A DNA stretch of 64,000 nt from Neorhizobium huautlense (GTDB taxonomy: Bacteria; Pseudomonadota; Alphaproteobacteria; Rhizobiales; Rhizobiaceae). Both the position numbers and the translations under genes were made by a program. The first letter of the stretch is position 1; every line of letters begins with the position of its first letter. The notes beneath the pieces were generated by a model. It saw nothing but the letters and a program-made list of their open reading frames with translations. It ran no database searches and was not told the origin of the DNA. Positions 8,511 through 17,950 of the stretch are shown piece after piece. The stretch is from NCBI RefSeq assembly GCF_030811685.1, contig NZ_JAUSRF010000012.1, forward strand, positions 124,001-188,000, read 5' to 3'.

Positions 8511-9800
8511 ATGACATTCAAAAGCAAACTGGGGGGCGCGCTGCTGGCCGCCGCACTGTCCGCGACCGCGCTCTCCGGAGCCTTCGCGGCCGACGATACG
8601 ATCAAGATCGGCGTGCTGCATTCGCTCTCCGGCACGATGGCGATTTCGGAGACGACGCTGAAAGACGCCATGCTGATGCTCGTCGAAGAGCAGAACAAGA
8701 AGGGTGGCGTTCTCGGCAAGAAGCTCGAAGCCGTTGTTGTCGATCCGGCTTCCGACTGGCCGCTGTTTGCCGAAAAGGCCCGCCAGCTGATTTCCCAGGA
8801 CAAGGTCGCTGCCGTGTTCGGCTGCTGGACGTCTTCGTCGCGCAAGTCCGTCCTGCCGGTGTTCGAGGAGCTGAATTCGATCCTGTTCTATCCGGTGCAG
8901 TATGAGGGTGAAGAATCCTCGCGCAACATCTTTTATACCGGTGCCGCCCCGAACCAGCAGGCCATTCCGGCCGTCGATTATCTGGCTGAGACCGAAGGCG
9001 TCGAGCGCTGGGTGCTTGCCGGTACCGACTATGTCTATCCGCAGACGACCAACAAGATCCTGAAGGCCTACCTGATGTCGAAGGGCGTCAAGGAAGAGGA
9101 CATCATGATCAACTACACGCCTTTCGGTCATTCCGACTGGCAGACGATCGTCTCCGACATCAAGAAATTCGGTTCCGCTGGCAAGAAGACGGCCGTGGTT
9201 TCCACCATTAATGGTGACGCCAACGTTCCCTTCTACAAGGAACTCGGCAACCAGGGCGTCAAGGCGGAAGATATTCCGGTCGTCGCCTTCTCGGTGGGCG
9301 AGGAAGAACTGGCTGGTCTCGATACCGCGCCGCTGGTCGGCCACCTTGCCGCCTGGAACTATTTCCAGTCCGTCGATGCACCGGTCAATGCCGAGTTCAT
9401 CAAGACCTGGCACGCCTTTACCAAAAACGACAAGCGCGTCACCAACGACCCGATGGAAGCCGCCTATATCGGCTTTAATGCATGGGTGAAGGCAGTCGAG
9501 GCTGCCGGCACGGTCGAGACCGACAAGGTTCTGGACAGCATTATCGGCGTTTCGGTTCCGAACCTTTCTGGCGGCACCTCCACCGTCATGCCGAACCACC
9601 ACATCACCAAGCCGGTGCTGATCGGTGAAATCCAGGCCGATGGCCAGTTCGAAATCGTGCAGGAAACCCCGGCGGTCGTTGGCGATGAATGGTCGGATTA
9701 CCTGCCGGACTCGAAGGACCTGATCTCCGATTGGCGCAAGCCGATGGAATGCGGCAACTTCAACGTCGCCACCGGCAAGTGCGGCGGCAAGGGTAGCTAA
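8511..9800 (+). CDS. urtA: Urea ABC transporter substrate-binding protein UrtA
   Basis: A 429-residue periplasmic binding protein with a cleavable signal peptide (MTFKSKLGGALLAAALSATA, cleavage near AFA-ADD). The mature part starts IKIGVLHSLSGTMAISE, the hallmark of UrtA in the branched-chain amino acid type (HAAT) family. Other UrtA-like blocks are FGCWTSSSRKSVLPVFEE and GEEEL. It binds urea and delivers it to UrtB and UrtC. It is the first gene of urtABCDE; a hairpin after the stop probably sets its higher transcript level. A clear NtrC or sigma-54 site was not found upstream. Confidence 0.96.
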   Translation: MTFKSKLGGALLAAALSATALSGAFAADDTIKIGVLHSLSGTMAISETTLKDAMLMLVEEQNKKGGVLGKKLEAVVVDPASDWPLFAEKARQLISQDKVAAVFGCWTSSSRKSVLPVFEELNSILFYPVQYEGEESSRNIFYTGAAPNQQAIPAVDYLAETEGVERWVLAGTDYVYPQTTNKILKAYLMSKGVKEEDIMINYTPFGHSDWQTIVSDIKKFGSAGKKTAVVSTINGDANVPFYKELGNQGVKAEDIPVVAFSVGEEELAGLDTAPLVGHLAAWNYFQSVDAPVNAEFIKTWHAFTKNDKRVTNDPMEAAYIGFNAWVKAVEAAGTVETDKVLDSIIGVSVPNLSGGTSTVMPNHHITKPVLIGEIQADGQFEIVQETPAVVGDEWSDYLPDSKDLISDWRKPMECGNFNVATGKCGGKGS

Positions 9801-9811
9801 GTTGGTTGATA

Positions 9812-9839
9812 TTGGTGGGGGGAGTTAGCCCCTCACCAA
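9812..9839 (+). terminator. Hairpin after urtA, partial terminator or mRNA stabiliser
   Basis: An imperfect stem of 11 bp (9812-9822 with 9829-9839, loop AGTTAG) lies 11 nt after the urtA stop. It has no real U-tract, so read-through into urtBCDE is expected. Hairpins in this place often protect mRNA of abundant binding proteins. Confidence 0.5.
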
Positions 9840-9902
9840 CAAAATCTATGACTTAGCTGAAGCTGAGCCAGACCGCTGACAAAGGTTGCGAACCTCGCCG
9901 CC

Positions 9903-9986
9903 GTCATCCTCGGGCTTGTCCCGAGGATCTGCAACTGCCTGATATTATCGATGTGGTTAGATCCTCGGGACAAGCCCGAGGATGAC
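9903..9986. repeat. Nested palindromic repeat between urtA and urtB
   Basis: Two 28-bp arms (9903-9930 and 9959-9986) are perfect inverted copies of each other around a 28-bp spacer. Each arm contains its own small palindrome, CCTCGGG-N5-CCCGAGG. It is therefore a head-to-head pair of a dispersed palindromic element of the kind found between genes in rhizobia. It would form a long cruciform or RNA hairpin in the urtA-urtB leader. Only this copy was noticed in the window. Confidence 0.8.
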
Positions 9987-10046
9987 GAGAATATCGAATG
10001 GCAGATGAGAGGTTCTGGCGGCAAATCGCCGACGAGGGCTGACGCC

Positions 10047-11660
10047 ATGACGACACGACATTTCTTTCGAATTCTGATCACGCTCCTGGCGTTTACCTTC
10101 TCCGGTCATTCCTTTGCGCAGGGCACCGATCCAAAGCCGTTGTTCGACCAGCTGGCCGATGCCAATTTCAACGAGGCGGAAAAGCTGGTGGGCGAGATTG
10201 CCGCCACCGGCGATACCCGTGTCGTACCAGCGCTCAATGCCTTTGCCGAGGGTGACCTCTATTTCCGCAAATCCGACAAGGCGGTGTTTGCCGCCAAATC
10301 TGCAGGCGAGCAGCTTGAGCTGATCGATCCGGTGACGGGGACCAGCGCCGGTCAGGTCGCCAAGGGCGCGGTCACCAAGATCAGGGTCAACAACAACCTG
10401 CGCCGTGCCATCCGCGCTGCTCTTGGCGGGCTGACGCTGATGAGCCCGGATCGTGGCGCGCGGCTGGCTGCCGCAGATGCCATTTTGCGCTCGCCGAGTG
10501 CCGAGGCGCTGGAACTGGTCGAAGCCGCTCTTGCCAAGGAAACCGACAGCACGGTGAAAGCCCGCATGGAAGAAGCGCGCGCCGTGTCGCTGCTCTCCTC
10601 CGACCGCTCCATCGATGAAAAACGTGCGGCGATCGAAACCATTGCTGGCCTCGGTGCAAGCGGCCTCGGTGTGCTGAATTCCGTCGCGGGTTCCATCGAT
10701 GCCAGCCTGAAGCCCGATCTTGATGCGGCGATCACCGCCATCCAGAACGAACAGCAGCTTTGGAACATGGCGCAGAATGTCTGGTACGGATTGTCGCTCG
10801 GTTCCGTGCTGTTGCTGGCCGCCATCGGTCTTGCCATCACCTTTGGTGTGATGGGCATCATCAACATGGCGCATGGCGAAATGGTCATGCTCGGCGCCTA
10901 TTCCACCTTCGTCGTGCAGCAGGTGATCCGCGAAAACGCGCCCGGCCTCTTCGACTGGTCGCTGGCGATTGCGCTGCCAGTGGCTTTCCTCGTGACCGGT
11001 GCCGTTGGCCTCGTCATCGAGCGTGGCGTCATCCGTTTCCTCTACGGTCGGCCGCTGGAAACGCTGCTGGCCACCTGGGGTGTGTCGCTGATCCTGCAGC
11101 AGGCGATCCGCACGCTCTTTGGCCCGACCAATCAGGAAGTCGGCAACCCGTCGTGGATGTCCGGTTCGTTCCCGCTCGGCGGCATGACCATCACCTGGAA
11201 CCGCATGTGGATCGTCGTGTTTTCACTGTCGATCTTTGTCGGCCTGCTGTTGCTGATGAAACGGTCTGCCTTCGGGTTGCAGATGCGCGCTGTCACCCAG
11301 AACCGCCGCATGGCATCGTCCATGGGCATCAGGACGCCGTGGGTGGACGCCTTCACCTTCGCGCTCGGCTCCGGCATTGCCGGCATTGCGGGCGTGGCGC
11401 TGTCCCAGATCGACAACGTCTCGCCGAACCTTGGTCAGAGCTACATCATCGATAGTTTCATGGTCGTGGTGTTCGGCGGTGTCGGCAATCTGTGGGGCAC
11501 GCTGGTCGGTGCGCTGTCGCTCGGGGTCTTGAACAAGTTCCTCGAACCGTCCGTCGGTGCCGTGCTCGGAAAGATCCTCGTGCTCGTGCTGATTATCCTC
11601 TTCATCCAGAAACGTCCGCGCGGCCTGTTCGCGCTCAAGGGAAGGGCGATCGAAGCATGA
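10047..11660 (+). CDS. urtB: Urea ABC transporter permease UrtB
   Basis: A 537-residue inner-membrane permease. It begins with a signal-like segment (MTTRHFFRILITLLAFTFSG) and a soluble periplasmic domain of about 220 residues. The permease region proper starts near residue 245 (WYGLSLGSVLLLAAIGLAITFG) with GVMGIINMAHGE, typical of LivH/UrtB. The long N-terminal domain is usual for UrtB of proteobacteria. The ATG at 10047 is chosen because an earlier start would read through the palindromic repeat. Its stop overlaps the urtC start (ATGA). Confidence 0.95.
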   Translation: MTTRHFFRILITLLAFTFSGHSFAQGTDPKPLFDQLADANFNEAEKLVGEIAATGDTRVVPALNAFAEGDLYFRKSDKAVFAAKSAGEQLELIDPVTGTSAGQVAKGAVTKIRVNNNLRRAIRAALGGLTLMSPDRGARLAAADAILRSPSAEALELVEAALAKETDSTVKARMEEARAVSLLSSDRSIDEKRAAIETIAGLGASGLGVLNSVAGSIDASLKPDLDAAITAIQNEQQLWNMAQNVWYGLSLGSVLLLAAIGLAITFGVMGIINMAHGEMVMLGAYSTFVVQQVIRENAPGLFDWSLAIALPVAFLVTGAVGLVIERGVIRFLYGRPLETLLATWGVSLILQQAIRTLFGPTNQEVGNPSWMSGSFPLGGMTITWNRMWIVVFSLSIFVGLLLLMKRSAFGLQMRAVTQNRRMASSMGIRTPWVDAFTFALGSGIAGIAGVALSQIDNVSPNLGQSYIIDSFMVVVFGGVGNLWGTLVGALSLGVLNKFLEPSVGAVLGKILVLVLIILFIQKRPRGLFALKGRAIEA

Positions 11661-12820
11661 TTTCGGCTTTCATTTTTCGTGCGCTCAAAGGCCATATTCT
11701 GGCGACCGTCGCGGTCATTCTTGGCGCTGCGGTTCTGGTGCCGGCCTCCAACCTGCTTTTGCCCGCCGACCATGCGCTGCATATCCCGACCTATGTCATG
11801 TCGCTGATGGGCAAATATCTCTGCTATGCACTGCTTGCCTTGGCGCTCGATCTGGTCTGGGGGTATTGCGGCATTCTTTCGCTCGGCCATGGCGCGTTTT
11901 TCGCGCTCGGCGGTTATGCCATGGGCATGTATCTGATGCGGCAGATCGGTTCGCGCGGTGTCTACGGCAATCCCGACCTTCCGGATTTCATGATCTTCCT
12001 CAACTGGAAGGAATTGCCGTGGTTCTGGTACGGGTTCGACATGTTCCCGTTCGCGATGCTGATGGTGCTGTTCGTGCCGGGCCTCTTGGCCTTCGTGTTC
12101 GGCTGGTTCGCCTTCCGGTCCCGCGTCAACGGCGTCTATCTGTCGATCATCACCCAGGCGATGACCTATGCGCTGATGCTCGCCTTCTTCCGCAACGACA
12201 TGGGATTCGGCGGCAATAACGGTCTGACCGATTACAAGGAAATCGTCGGATTCTCCGTGCAGGCGGGTGGCACGCGTGCCGTTCTGTTCGCGCTCTCGGC
12301 GCTGATGCTGGCACTTTGTCTGCTGATCGCCTCGGCCATCGTCAATTCCAAATTCGGCAAGGTTCTGGTCGGCGTGCGCGATGCCGAAAGCCGGGTGCGT
12401 TTCCTCGGTTTCCGGGTGGAAAACATCAAGCTCTTCACCTTCGTCGTTTCGGCCATGTTTGCCGGTATCGCCGGTGCGCTGTTCGTGCCGCAGGTAGGCA
12501 TCATCAATCCGGGCGAGTTTGCGCCAGCCAATTCCATCGAAGTGGTGGTGTGGACGGCGGTCGGCGGGCGCGGCACGCTGATCGGCCCGATCATCGGGGC
12601 GGTTCTGGTCAATGCCGGCAAAAGCTATTTTACCGGTGCTTTCCCGGAACTCTGGCTGTTTGCGCTGGGCGGCCTGTTCATTGCCGTGACGCTGTTCCTG
12701 CCGAAGGGGATCGTCGGCACCATCCAGAGCGGTTTTTCCGGGCGCAAGGCGATGAAGGCGGCAAGCAGTGCCGAAAAGGGGCGTGGTGACGTGACCCCGG
12801 TCGCGCAGGCGGCGGAATAG
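11657..12820 (+). CDS. urtC: Urea ABC transporter permease UrtC
   Basis: A 387-residue LivM-type permease with about ten membrane segments, including LALDLVWGYCGILSLGHGAFFALGGY split over two helices, and the cytoplasmic coupling region GVRDAESRVRFLGF. It pairs with UrtB to form the urea channel. The ATG at 11657 overlaps the urtB stop by 4 bp, so translation is coupled. The C terminus is a short polar tail. Confidence 0.95.
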   Translation: MISAFIFRALKGHILATVAVILGAAVLVPASNLLLPADHALHIPTYVMSLMGKYLCYALLALALDLVWGYCGILSLGHGAFFALGGYAMGMYLMRQIGSRGVYGNPDLPDFMIFLNWKELPWFWYGFDMFPFAMLMVLFVPGLLAFVFGWFAFRSRVNGVYLSIITQAMTYALMLAFFRNDMGFGGNNGLTDYKEIVGFSVQAGGTRAVLFALSALMLALCLLIASAIVNSKFGKVLVGVRDAESRVRFLGFRVENIKLFTFVVSAMFAGIAGALFVPQVGIINPGEFAPANSIEVVVWTAVGGRGTLIGPIIGAVLVNAGKSYFTGAFPELWLFALGGLFIAVTLFLPKGIVGTIQSGFSGRKAMKAASSAEKGRGDVTPVAQAAE

Positions 12821-12833
12821 GAGAGGGCGGGAT

Positions 12834-13595
12834 ATGAATACGATTGCCGAAATACGCTCGAAAAGCCTGCTCTATCTTGAAGATGTTTCCGTTTCCTTTG
12901 ACGGGTTCAAGGCGCTCAATTCGCTGTCCTTCGTGGTGGAGCCGGGAGAGCTGCGGGCCATTATCGGCCCGAATGGCGCCGGTAAAACGACGATGATGGA
13001 CATCATCACCGGCAAGACACGACCGGATACGGGGCGCGTGCTGTTCGAGGACGATATCGATCTGACCAAAAAGGACGAGGCCGATATCGCCCAGCTCGGC
13101 ATCGGCCGCAAATTCCAGAAGCCGACCGTGTTCGAAAGCCACACCGTCTGGGACAATCTGGAACTGGCGCTCAACCGGCCGCGCGGGGTGTTTTCGACCT
13201 TGTTCTACAAGCTGTCGGCCGAGGACACTGTTCGTATCGAGGAAATACTCGACACCATCCGCCTGACGCATCGCCGCAACGAGCTGGCGGCCAATCTCAG
13301 CCATGGCCAGAAACAGTGGCTGGAGATCGGCATGCTGCTCGCGCAGGAACCGAAATTGCTGCTGGTGGATGAGCCGGTGGCGGGCATGACCGATGCCGAA
13401 ACGGCCGAGACGGCGGTGCTGCTGCGCGAGATTGCCAAAAGCCGTTCGGTCGTGGTGGTGGAGCACGACATGGGCTTTATCCGCGAACTGGGCGTGAAGG
13501 TGACTTGCCTGGCGGAAGGTTCTGTTCTTGCGGAAGGCTCGATCGACTTCGTTTCCAATGATCCGAAGGTGATCGAGAACTATCTCGGGCGATGA
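12834..13595 (+). CDS. urtD: Urea ABC transporter ATP-binding protein UrtD
   Basis: A 253-residue ABC ATPase of the LivG/UrtD type. Walker A is GPNGAGKTT (about residues 44-52), the signature is LSHGQ rather than LSGGQ, as is normal for UrtD, and Walker B is LLLVDEPVAGM. It starts 13 bp after urtC with a GGAG-like site (GGAGAGGGCGGG). It energises urea import with UrtE. Confidence 0.95.
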   Translation: MNTIAEIRSKSLLYLEDVSVSFDGFKALNSLSFVVEPGELRAIIGPNGAGKTTMMDIITGKTRPDTGRVLFEDDIDLTKKDEADIAQLGIGRKFQKPTVFESHTVWDNLELALNRPRGVFSTLFYKLSAEDTVRIEEILDTIRLTHRRNELAANLSHGQKQWLEIGMLLAQEPKLLLVDEPVAGMTDAETAETAVLLREIAKSRSVVVVEHDMGFIRELGVKVTCLAEGSVLAEGSIDFVSNDPKVIENYLGR

Positions 13596-13686
13596 CACGA
13601 GTTGGCGCGGTGATGAAAAACTTCAAGTCTTGCTGGGGTCAAGGGAAAGAGCTTTAAAGCCAGCAGTTTTACTTAGAGGTTTCATC

Positions 13687-14205
13687 ATGGCTTTGATTGG
13701 CATTCTGGTTATGGCGATCGGCGGCGCGGCCGTCTGGTACTGGCGATTGAAAATGGTCCGCGAGGCGGGCAGCGAGGTGATCGATAGTATCGAGCGCATG
13801 CGCGGCGCCTTCAAGCGCCGGCAGTTTCGCAAGAAAGCCGAAGCGGCGCCGTTGGCTTCGATCGGCGATCCGGCGATTGCGGCGGTGGCCTTCTTCTTCT
13901 GCATTGCCAAGGAGAAGCCGATCTATCTGGATGCGGCCAAGGATGTCATCCGTAGCCGCATGGCCGGTATTATCAGGCCGGGCGACATGGATGAAGTCAT
14001 GGTGTTTTGCGAATGGGCTTCGAAAAACACCATCAACCCGGAGGATCCGATCCGCCGCTTCCGCGACATGTGGATGAAGGCGTTGGATACCAACGAGCGG
14101 ATACAGTTGATCGGCATTGCCGAGGAAGTCGCCGAAGTCGGTGGTGACAGGACGAATGAACAGGAGCAGGCGCTGCAGGTGTTGAGGCGCACGCTCATGA
14201 GTTAA
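13687..14205 (+). CDS. Membrane-anchored TerB-like protein inside the urt operon
   Basis: A 172-residue protein between urtD and urtE. An N-terminal membrane helix (MALIGILVMAIGGAAVWYW) is followed by a basic stretch (RMRGAFKRRQFRKKAE) and an all-helical domain (about residues 60-165) with the pattern DPAIAAVAFFFCIAKEKPIYLDAAKD and a repeat of it. That pattern resembles the TerB/DjlA-type helical fold, but the match is weak and by eye. The start at 13687 has AGAGG at a good distance. It is co-directional, 91 bp after urtD and 17 bp before urtE, so it is probably co-transcribed. It is not one of the five standard Urt components. Confidence 0.75.
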   Translation: MALIGILVMAIGGAAVWYWRLKMVREAGSEVIDSIERMRGAFKRRQFRKKAEAAPLASIGDPAIAAVAFFFCIAKEKPIYLDAAKDVIRSRMAGIIRPGDMDEVMVFCEWASKNTINPEDPIRRFRDMWMKALDTNERIQLIGIAEEVAEVGGDRTNEQEQALQVLRRTLMS

Positions 14206-14222
14206 ACAGAGGGAAGTCGGGG

Positions 14223-14918
14223 ATGCTCGCAGTCAACAATGTCAATCTGCATTACGGTGCCGCACAGGCGCTGCGCGGCGTCTCCATCCATGCCGAGATG
14301 GGCAAGATCACCTGCGTGCTCGGCCGCAATGGTGTCGGCAAGTCCTCGCTGCTGCGGGCCGTGACCGGTCAGAAGCCGGTCAGCGGCGGCACGATTTCCT
14401 TCGATGGTGTGTCGATGAACGGCTTGTCGCCTTATGTGCGTGCGAAACAGGGGATCGGATACGTGCCGCAAGGTCGCGAAATTTTTCCCTTGCTGACGGT
14501 GAAGGAAAACCTGGAGACCGGTTTTGCCCCACTGTCACGCAATGAGCGCACCATTCCTGACGACATCTTTACTCTGTTTCCGGTTTTGAAATCGATGCTC
14601 GGCCGTCGCGGTGGCGATCTGTCCGGCGGGCAGCAACAGCAGTTGGCGATCGGCCGCGCCATGGTCACCCGCCCGAAAATCCTTGTTCTGGACGAGCCGA
14701 CCGAAGGCATTCAGCCGTCGATCATCAAGGATATCGGCCGTGCAATCCGTTATTTGCGGGATTCGACCGGCATGGCGATCCTGCTCGTCGAGCAATATCT
14801 GGATTTCTGCCGCGAACTCGCCGACCACGTCTATATCATGGATCGTGGCGAGATTGTGCATGAGGGTGGGGCTGAAACACTGGATACGGCAGAAGCAAGG
14901 CGGCATCTGACCGTCTGA
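14223..14918 (+). CDS. urtE: Urea ABC transporter ATP-binding protein UrtE
   Basis: A 231-residue LivF-type ABC ATPase with Walker A GRNGVGKSS, Q loop YVPQGREIFPLLTV, signature LSGGQQQQLAIGRA, and Walker B ILVLDEPTEGIQPS. The GRNGVGKSS and EGIQPSI variants are typical of UrtE. It completes urtABCDE; the next gene (esterase) begins after about 140 bp, so the operon may end here, although no clear terminator is visible. Confidence 0.95.
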   Translation: MLAVNNVNLHYGAAQALRGVSIHAEMGKITCVLGRNGVGKSSLLRAVTGQKPVSGGTISFDGVSMNGLSPYVRAKQGIGYVPQGREIFPLLTVKENLETGFAPLSRNERTIPDDIFTLFPVLKSMLGRRGGDLSGGQQQQLAIGRAMVTRPKILVLDEPTEGIQPSIIKDIGRAIRYLRDSTGMAILLVEQYLDFCRELADHVYIMDRGEIVHEGGAETLDTAEARRHLTV

Positions 14919-15056
14919 CGCAAATTTTATGTCATTCAGTGTAATTTATTGCATGGCTGCTACCCGGCAGGCCTATTTAAAGCTTTTCTAACCTGTGTTA
15001 TTCAGCTTGCATTCAGACAGCCGAAATCCACCCCGCACCCAACTATGAGGCGCTTG

Positions 15057-16274
15057 ATGGCATTTGAACGCATAAAAGCTCGATCTGGTTCCCAAGCTCT
15101 TGGCACTTTTTTTGCGACAGGAGCTTTTTTCTTGGCCGGTGGCCTTGGAATGGCCCATGCCGGATGTGGCGAGACCTATAAGCCCGGCCGTCATGTCACG
15201 ACGATCGAAGCCGATGGCGTCAAGCGTTCAGCCGTTTATTACGTGCCGTCCTCCTATACGGGTAAGGACAAGGTGGCGGTCGTGTTCGATTTTCACGGCA
15301 GCAACAGTAACCCGAACGGGCAGCTCACGCGCAGTTCGTGGGACAAGGTGGCCGAAAAGAACGGTTTTATTGCGGTGGCGCTGCAAGGCAGCCTGCCGGG
15401 CAAGGCGCCGGGCACTTTCGCCTGGAATGTTCCGCATGTCGAAGTCAGCAAGGACATCATCCCGACCGGCGGTCAGGGTGGTCTCGACGAGATTTCCTTC
15501 ATCGACGAAGCCGTCGATGAAGTGAAGGGCGATTTCTGCGTCGATCCGAACCGCATTTTCGCTTCCGGTTATTCCGGTGGCGGTCGTATGTTGTCGGCCT
15601 ACCTGTGCTCGGGTGGCGATGAATTTGTGGCCGCAGGTTTCGTGAATTCGCTGCGCGCTGGCCGCCCGGTGGAAACCGATGGAAAATGGGCGCCCGAAAA
15701 GGCCAATTGCAGCCCGGCCAAGCCGGTTTCGATCGTTGCCTTCGCGGGTGAAAAAGATCGTCAGAACCCTTATGCCGGTGGCGGCGCTGCCTATTGGCAG
15801 TATAGCTTCAAGACCGCTATCCAGCGCTGGACGGATATGGATGGCTGCACGGGCAATGGTCGCACCGATACGGTCAACGGCGTGACCTACGGCATTTACG
15901 ACACCTGCAAGAACGGTGCGCGCATCGCTTCCTATTCCTTTGCCAACGGCACGCATGACTGGCCGAAGCCGACGGAAAAGGAAACGGTGATGGCGGCTGC
16001 GACGGACAGCGCCAATGGTGTGGTCAAGGTTTCGGCCGTTGCCAAGAAGCCTGCCTTCGATGCCAATATTGACCCGGCCTATCGTATGTGGGACTTCTTC
16101 GGCAAGGCCGACAGCACCGATGTCGTGGCAACCGCCGCGCAGCCAAAGGCAAAAATTTCGGGGGCCTCCGCAAAGGATTGCATGGCAACCGGCGACAGCC
16201 AGGAAATGACGTGCAGCACCAGCCAGACCACAGACATGCGCCGCAGCGGGCAAGGGGCGAAGGGCGCCTTGTAA
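15057..16274 (+). CDS. Secreted PHB depolymerase/feruloyl esterase-like hydrolase
   Basis: A 405-residue alpha/beta hydrolase with a long basic signal peptide (cleavage near AHA-GCG). It resembles the LpqC/PHB-depolymerase-feruloyl esterase group: [12 protein letters not shown] (oxyanion region), the nucleophile elbow GYSGGG (about residue 175), and a late His in GTHDWPKP. It probably hydrolyses an ester or short polyester outside the membrane. The ATG at 15057 has GAGG upstream; an ATG at 15045 is possible. Its 3' end overlaps ureD by 64 bp in another frame; the last 45 or so residues are low-complexity and may be a late extension. Confidence 0.75.
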   Translation: MAFERIKARSGSQALGTFFATGAFFLAGGLGMAHAGCGETYKPGRHVTTIEADGVKRSAVYYVPSSYTGKDKVAVVFDFHGSNSNPNGQLTRSSWDKVAEKNGFIAVALQGSLPGKAPGTFAWNVPHVEVSKDIIPTGGQGGLDEISFIDEAVDEVKGDFCVDPNRIFASGYSGGGRMLSAYLCSGGDEFVAAGFVNSLRAGRPVETDGKWAPEKANCSPAKPVSIVAFAGEKDRQNPYAGGGAAYWQYSFKTAIQRWTDMDGCTGNGRTDTVNGVTYGIYDTCKNGARIASYSFANGTHDWPKPTEKETVMAAATDSANGVVKVSAVAKKPAFDANIDPAYRMWDFFGKADSTDVVATAAQPKAKISGASAKDCMATGDSQEMTCSTSQTTDMRRSGQGAKGAL

Positions 16275-17035
16275 CCAAGGTTTTTCGGGGCCGCACGCGG
16301 CTTGCCGAACTCTATCAGGAAGGCTGTGCCAAGATCCGTCTGCCGGAGACGTTTTCTCCGGACATGGAAGCGGTTCTGATCAATACGTCCGGTGGGCTCA
16401 CCGGCGGAGATCGAGTGGGGTGGAAGATCGTCGCCGGCGGTGGGACGGCGGCGACGATCACGACCCAGGCCAATGAAAAGATCTACAAGGCATCCACTGA
16501 CACCGCCGCGCTTTCGACCCGGATCGAAGTCGGCGAGGGCGCGGCCATTCACTGGCTGCCGCAGGAAACAATCCTTTTCGACCAGTCATCGCTGACGCGC
16601 AGCCTTGAGGTCGATCTCCATGAAAATTCGGAGTTTTTAGCCGTCGAGGCGGTTCTGCTCGGCCGCAAGGCGATGGGCGAAGCCGTATGCCACGGCTTTT
16701 TCCGGGATCGCTGGCGTATTCGGCGCAGCGGCAGACTGATCCATGCGGAGGATCTGCGGCTGGAAGGCGCGGTCGAATCATTGTCGGCGCAGTCTGCGGT
16801 CCTTTCCGGCAAGGTGGCATTTGCGACATTGTTTTACACCGGTCCGCGTGCGGAAAACCTTCTGGCGCCGCTAAGGGCTACGCTCGGTGATGAAAATTCA
16901 GGCGTAAGCGTCTGGAATGACAAGCTGATTGCCCGAATGACAGCCATTGACGGCTTTGCTTTAAGAAAAATCCTGGTACCGGCAATTTCCGTATTGCGTA
17001 ATGGCGCGCCAGTGCCGAAAGTCTGGCATATCTGA
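16211..17035 (+). CDS. ureD: Urease accessory protein UreD (UreH)
   Basis: A 274-residue urease chaperone that binds apo-urease and, with UreF and UreG, helps deliver nickel. Family landmarks are [28 protein letters not shown], the ANEKIYK block and [12 protein letters not shown]. The best start is GTG at 16211 ([18 protein letters not shown]), with AGGA 6 nt upstream, because it gives the normal length and the usual N terminus; no suitable ATG exists in frame. This places the start inside the end of the esterase gene. First gene of ureD-A-B-C. Confidence 0.92.
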   Translation: MQHQPDHRHAPQRARGEGRLVTKVFRGRTRLAELYQEGCAKIRLPETFSPDMEAVLINTSGGLTGGDRVGWKIVAGGGTAATITTQANEKIYKASTDTAALSTRIEVGEGAAIHWLPQETILFDQSSLTRSLEVDLHENSEFLAVEAVLLGRKAMGEAVCHGFFRDRWRIRRSGRLIHAEDLRLEGAVESLSAQSAVLSGKVAFATLFYTGPRAENLLAPLRATLGDENSGVSVWNDKLIARMTAIDGFALRKILVPAISVLRNGAPVPKVWHI

Positions 17036-17056
17036 TCCGACAAGCCGGGACGTTCC

Positions 17057-17359
17057 ATGAACCTGACCCCACGCGAAAAAGACAAGCTGCTGATTTCCAT
17101 GGCGGCGATGGTCGCACGCCGCCGCCTCGAGCGCGGCGTAAAACTGAATTATCCCGAAGCCATCGCGCTGATTACCGACTATGTTGTCGAAGGCGCGCGC
17201 GATGGTCGTTCCGTTGCGGATCTGATGGAAGCCGGTGCCCATGTCGTGACCCGCGAGCAGGTGATGGAAGGCATTCCGGAAATGATCCACGACGTACAGG
17301 TGGAAGCGACGTTCCCGGATGGGACGAAGCTTGTGACCGTTCACGAACCGATCCGCTGA
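17057..17359 (+). CDS. ureA: Urease subunit gamma UreA
   Basis: A 100-residue urease gamma subunit of canonical length, starting [20 protein letters not shown] and with [21 protein letters not shown] and [20 protein letters not shown]. It forms the (alpha-beta-gamma)3 enzyme with UreB and UreC. It is 21 bp after ureD and 12 bp before the DUF1272 gene. Confidence 0.97.
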   Translation: MNLTPREKDKLLISMAAMVARRRLERGVKLNYPEAIALITDYVVEGARDGRSVADLMEAGAHVVTREQVMEGIPEMIHDVQVEATFPDGTKLVTVHEPIR

Positions 17360-17371
17360 GGGAGAGCGACA

Positions 17372-17632
17372 ATGCTGGCACTGCGACCAAGCTGCGAATG
17401 CTGCGACAAGAATTTGCCTCCGGAAAGCCGTGAAGCGATGATCTGCACATTCGAGTGCACGTTCTGCGCCGATTGCGTGACAGATGTTCTCGGTGGTGTC
17501 TGCCCGAATTGCAGCGGTGAATTTGTCCGCCGCCCGGTGCGCCCGCCCGCTGCTCTGGCGCGGCATCCGGCGTCGACCGAGCGGGTATATAATCCCGAAG
17601 GCTGCAAGCCACAAACTGCTTTAACGGCTTGA
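17372..17632 (+). CDS. DUF1272 Cys-rich protein within urease operon
   Basis: An 86-residue protein with a dense Cys pattern in its first 50 residues (CECC, CTFECTFCADC, CPNC), typical of DUF1272, a small probable zinc-binding family. The C-terminal third is polar and Pro/Arg-rich. The ATG is preceded by GAGGGAGAG. It lies 12 bp after ureA and 11 bp before ureB, so it is part of the urease transcript. A role in metal handling is plausible but unproven. Confidence 0.88.
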   Translation: MLALRPSCECCDKNLPPESREAMICTFECTFCADCVTDVLGGVCPNCSGEFVRRPVRPPAALARHPASTERVYNPEGCKPQTALTA

Positions 17633-17643
17633 GGGAGTGATTC

Positions 17644-17949
17644 ATGATCCCCGGTGAAGTCATTGCCGCACAAGGCGAAATCGAGCTGAATGTCGGCGCG
17701 CCGACGCTTTCGATCGATGTATCGAATACCGGTGACCGGCCGATCCAGGTGGGCAGCCATTACCATTTCTTCGAGACCAATAACGGGCTCTTATTCGACC
17801 GTGACGCGGCGCGCGGCATGCGGCTGGATATTCCGGCCGGCACTGCCGTGCGCTTCGAACCGGGCCAGACGCGCTCGGTGACACTGATCCCGCTTTCGGG
17901 CAAGCGCGAGGTTTATGGTTTCCAGCAGAAGATCATGGGAGGACTCTGA
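17644..17949 (+). CDS. ureB: Urease subunit beta UreB
   Basis: A 101-residue urease beta subunit of normal length starting [16 protein letters not shown], with [19 protein letters not shown] and the conserved [19 protein letters not shown]. It packs against UreC in the trimeric enzyme. Preceded by GAGGGAGTG; one base separates its stop from the next gene. Confidence 0.97.
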   Translation: MIPGEVIAAQGEIELNVGAPTLSIDVSNTGDRPIQVGSHYHFFETNNGLLFDRDAARGMRLDIPAGTAVRFEPGQTRSVTLIPLSGKREVYGFQQKIMGGL

Positions 17950-17950
17950 T

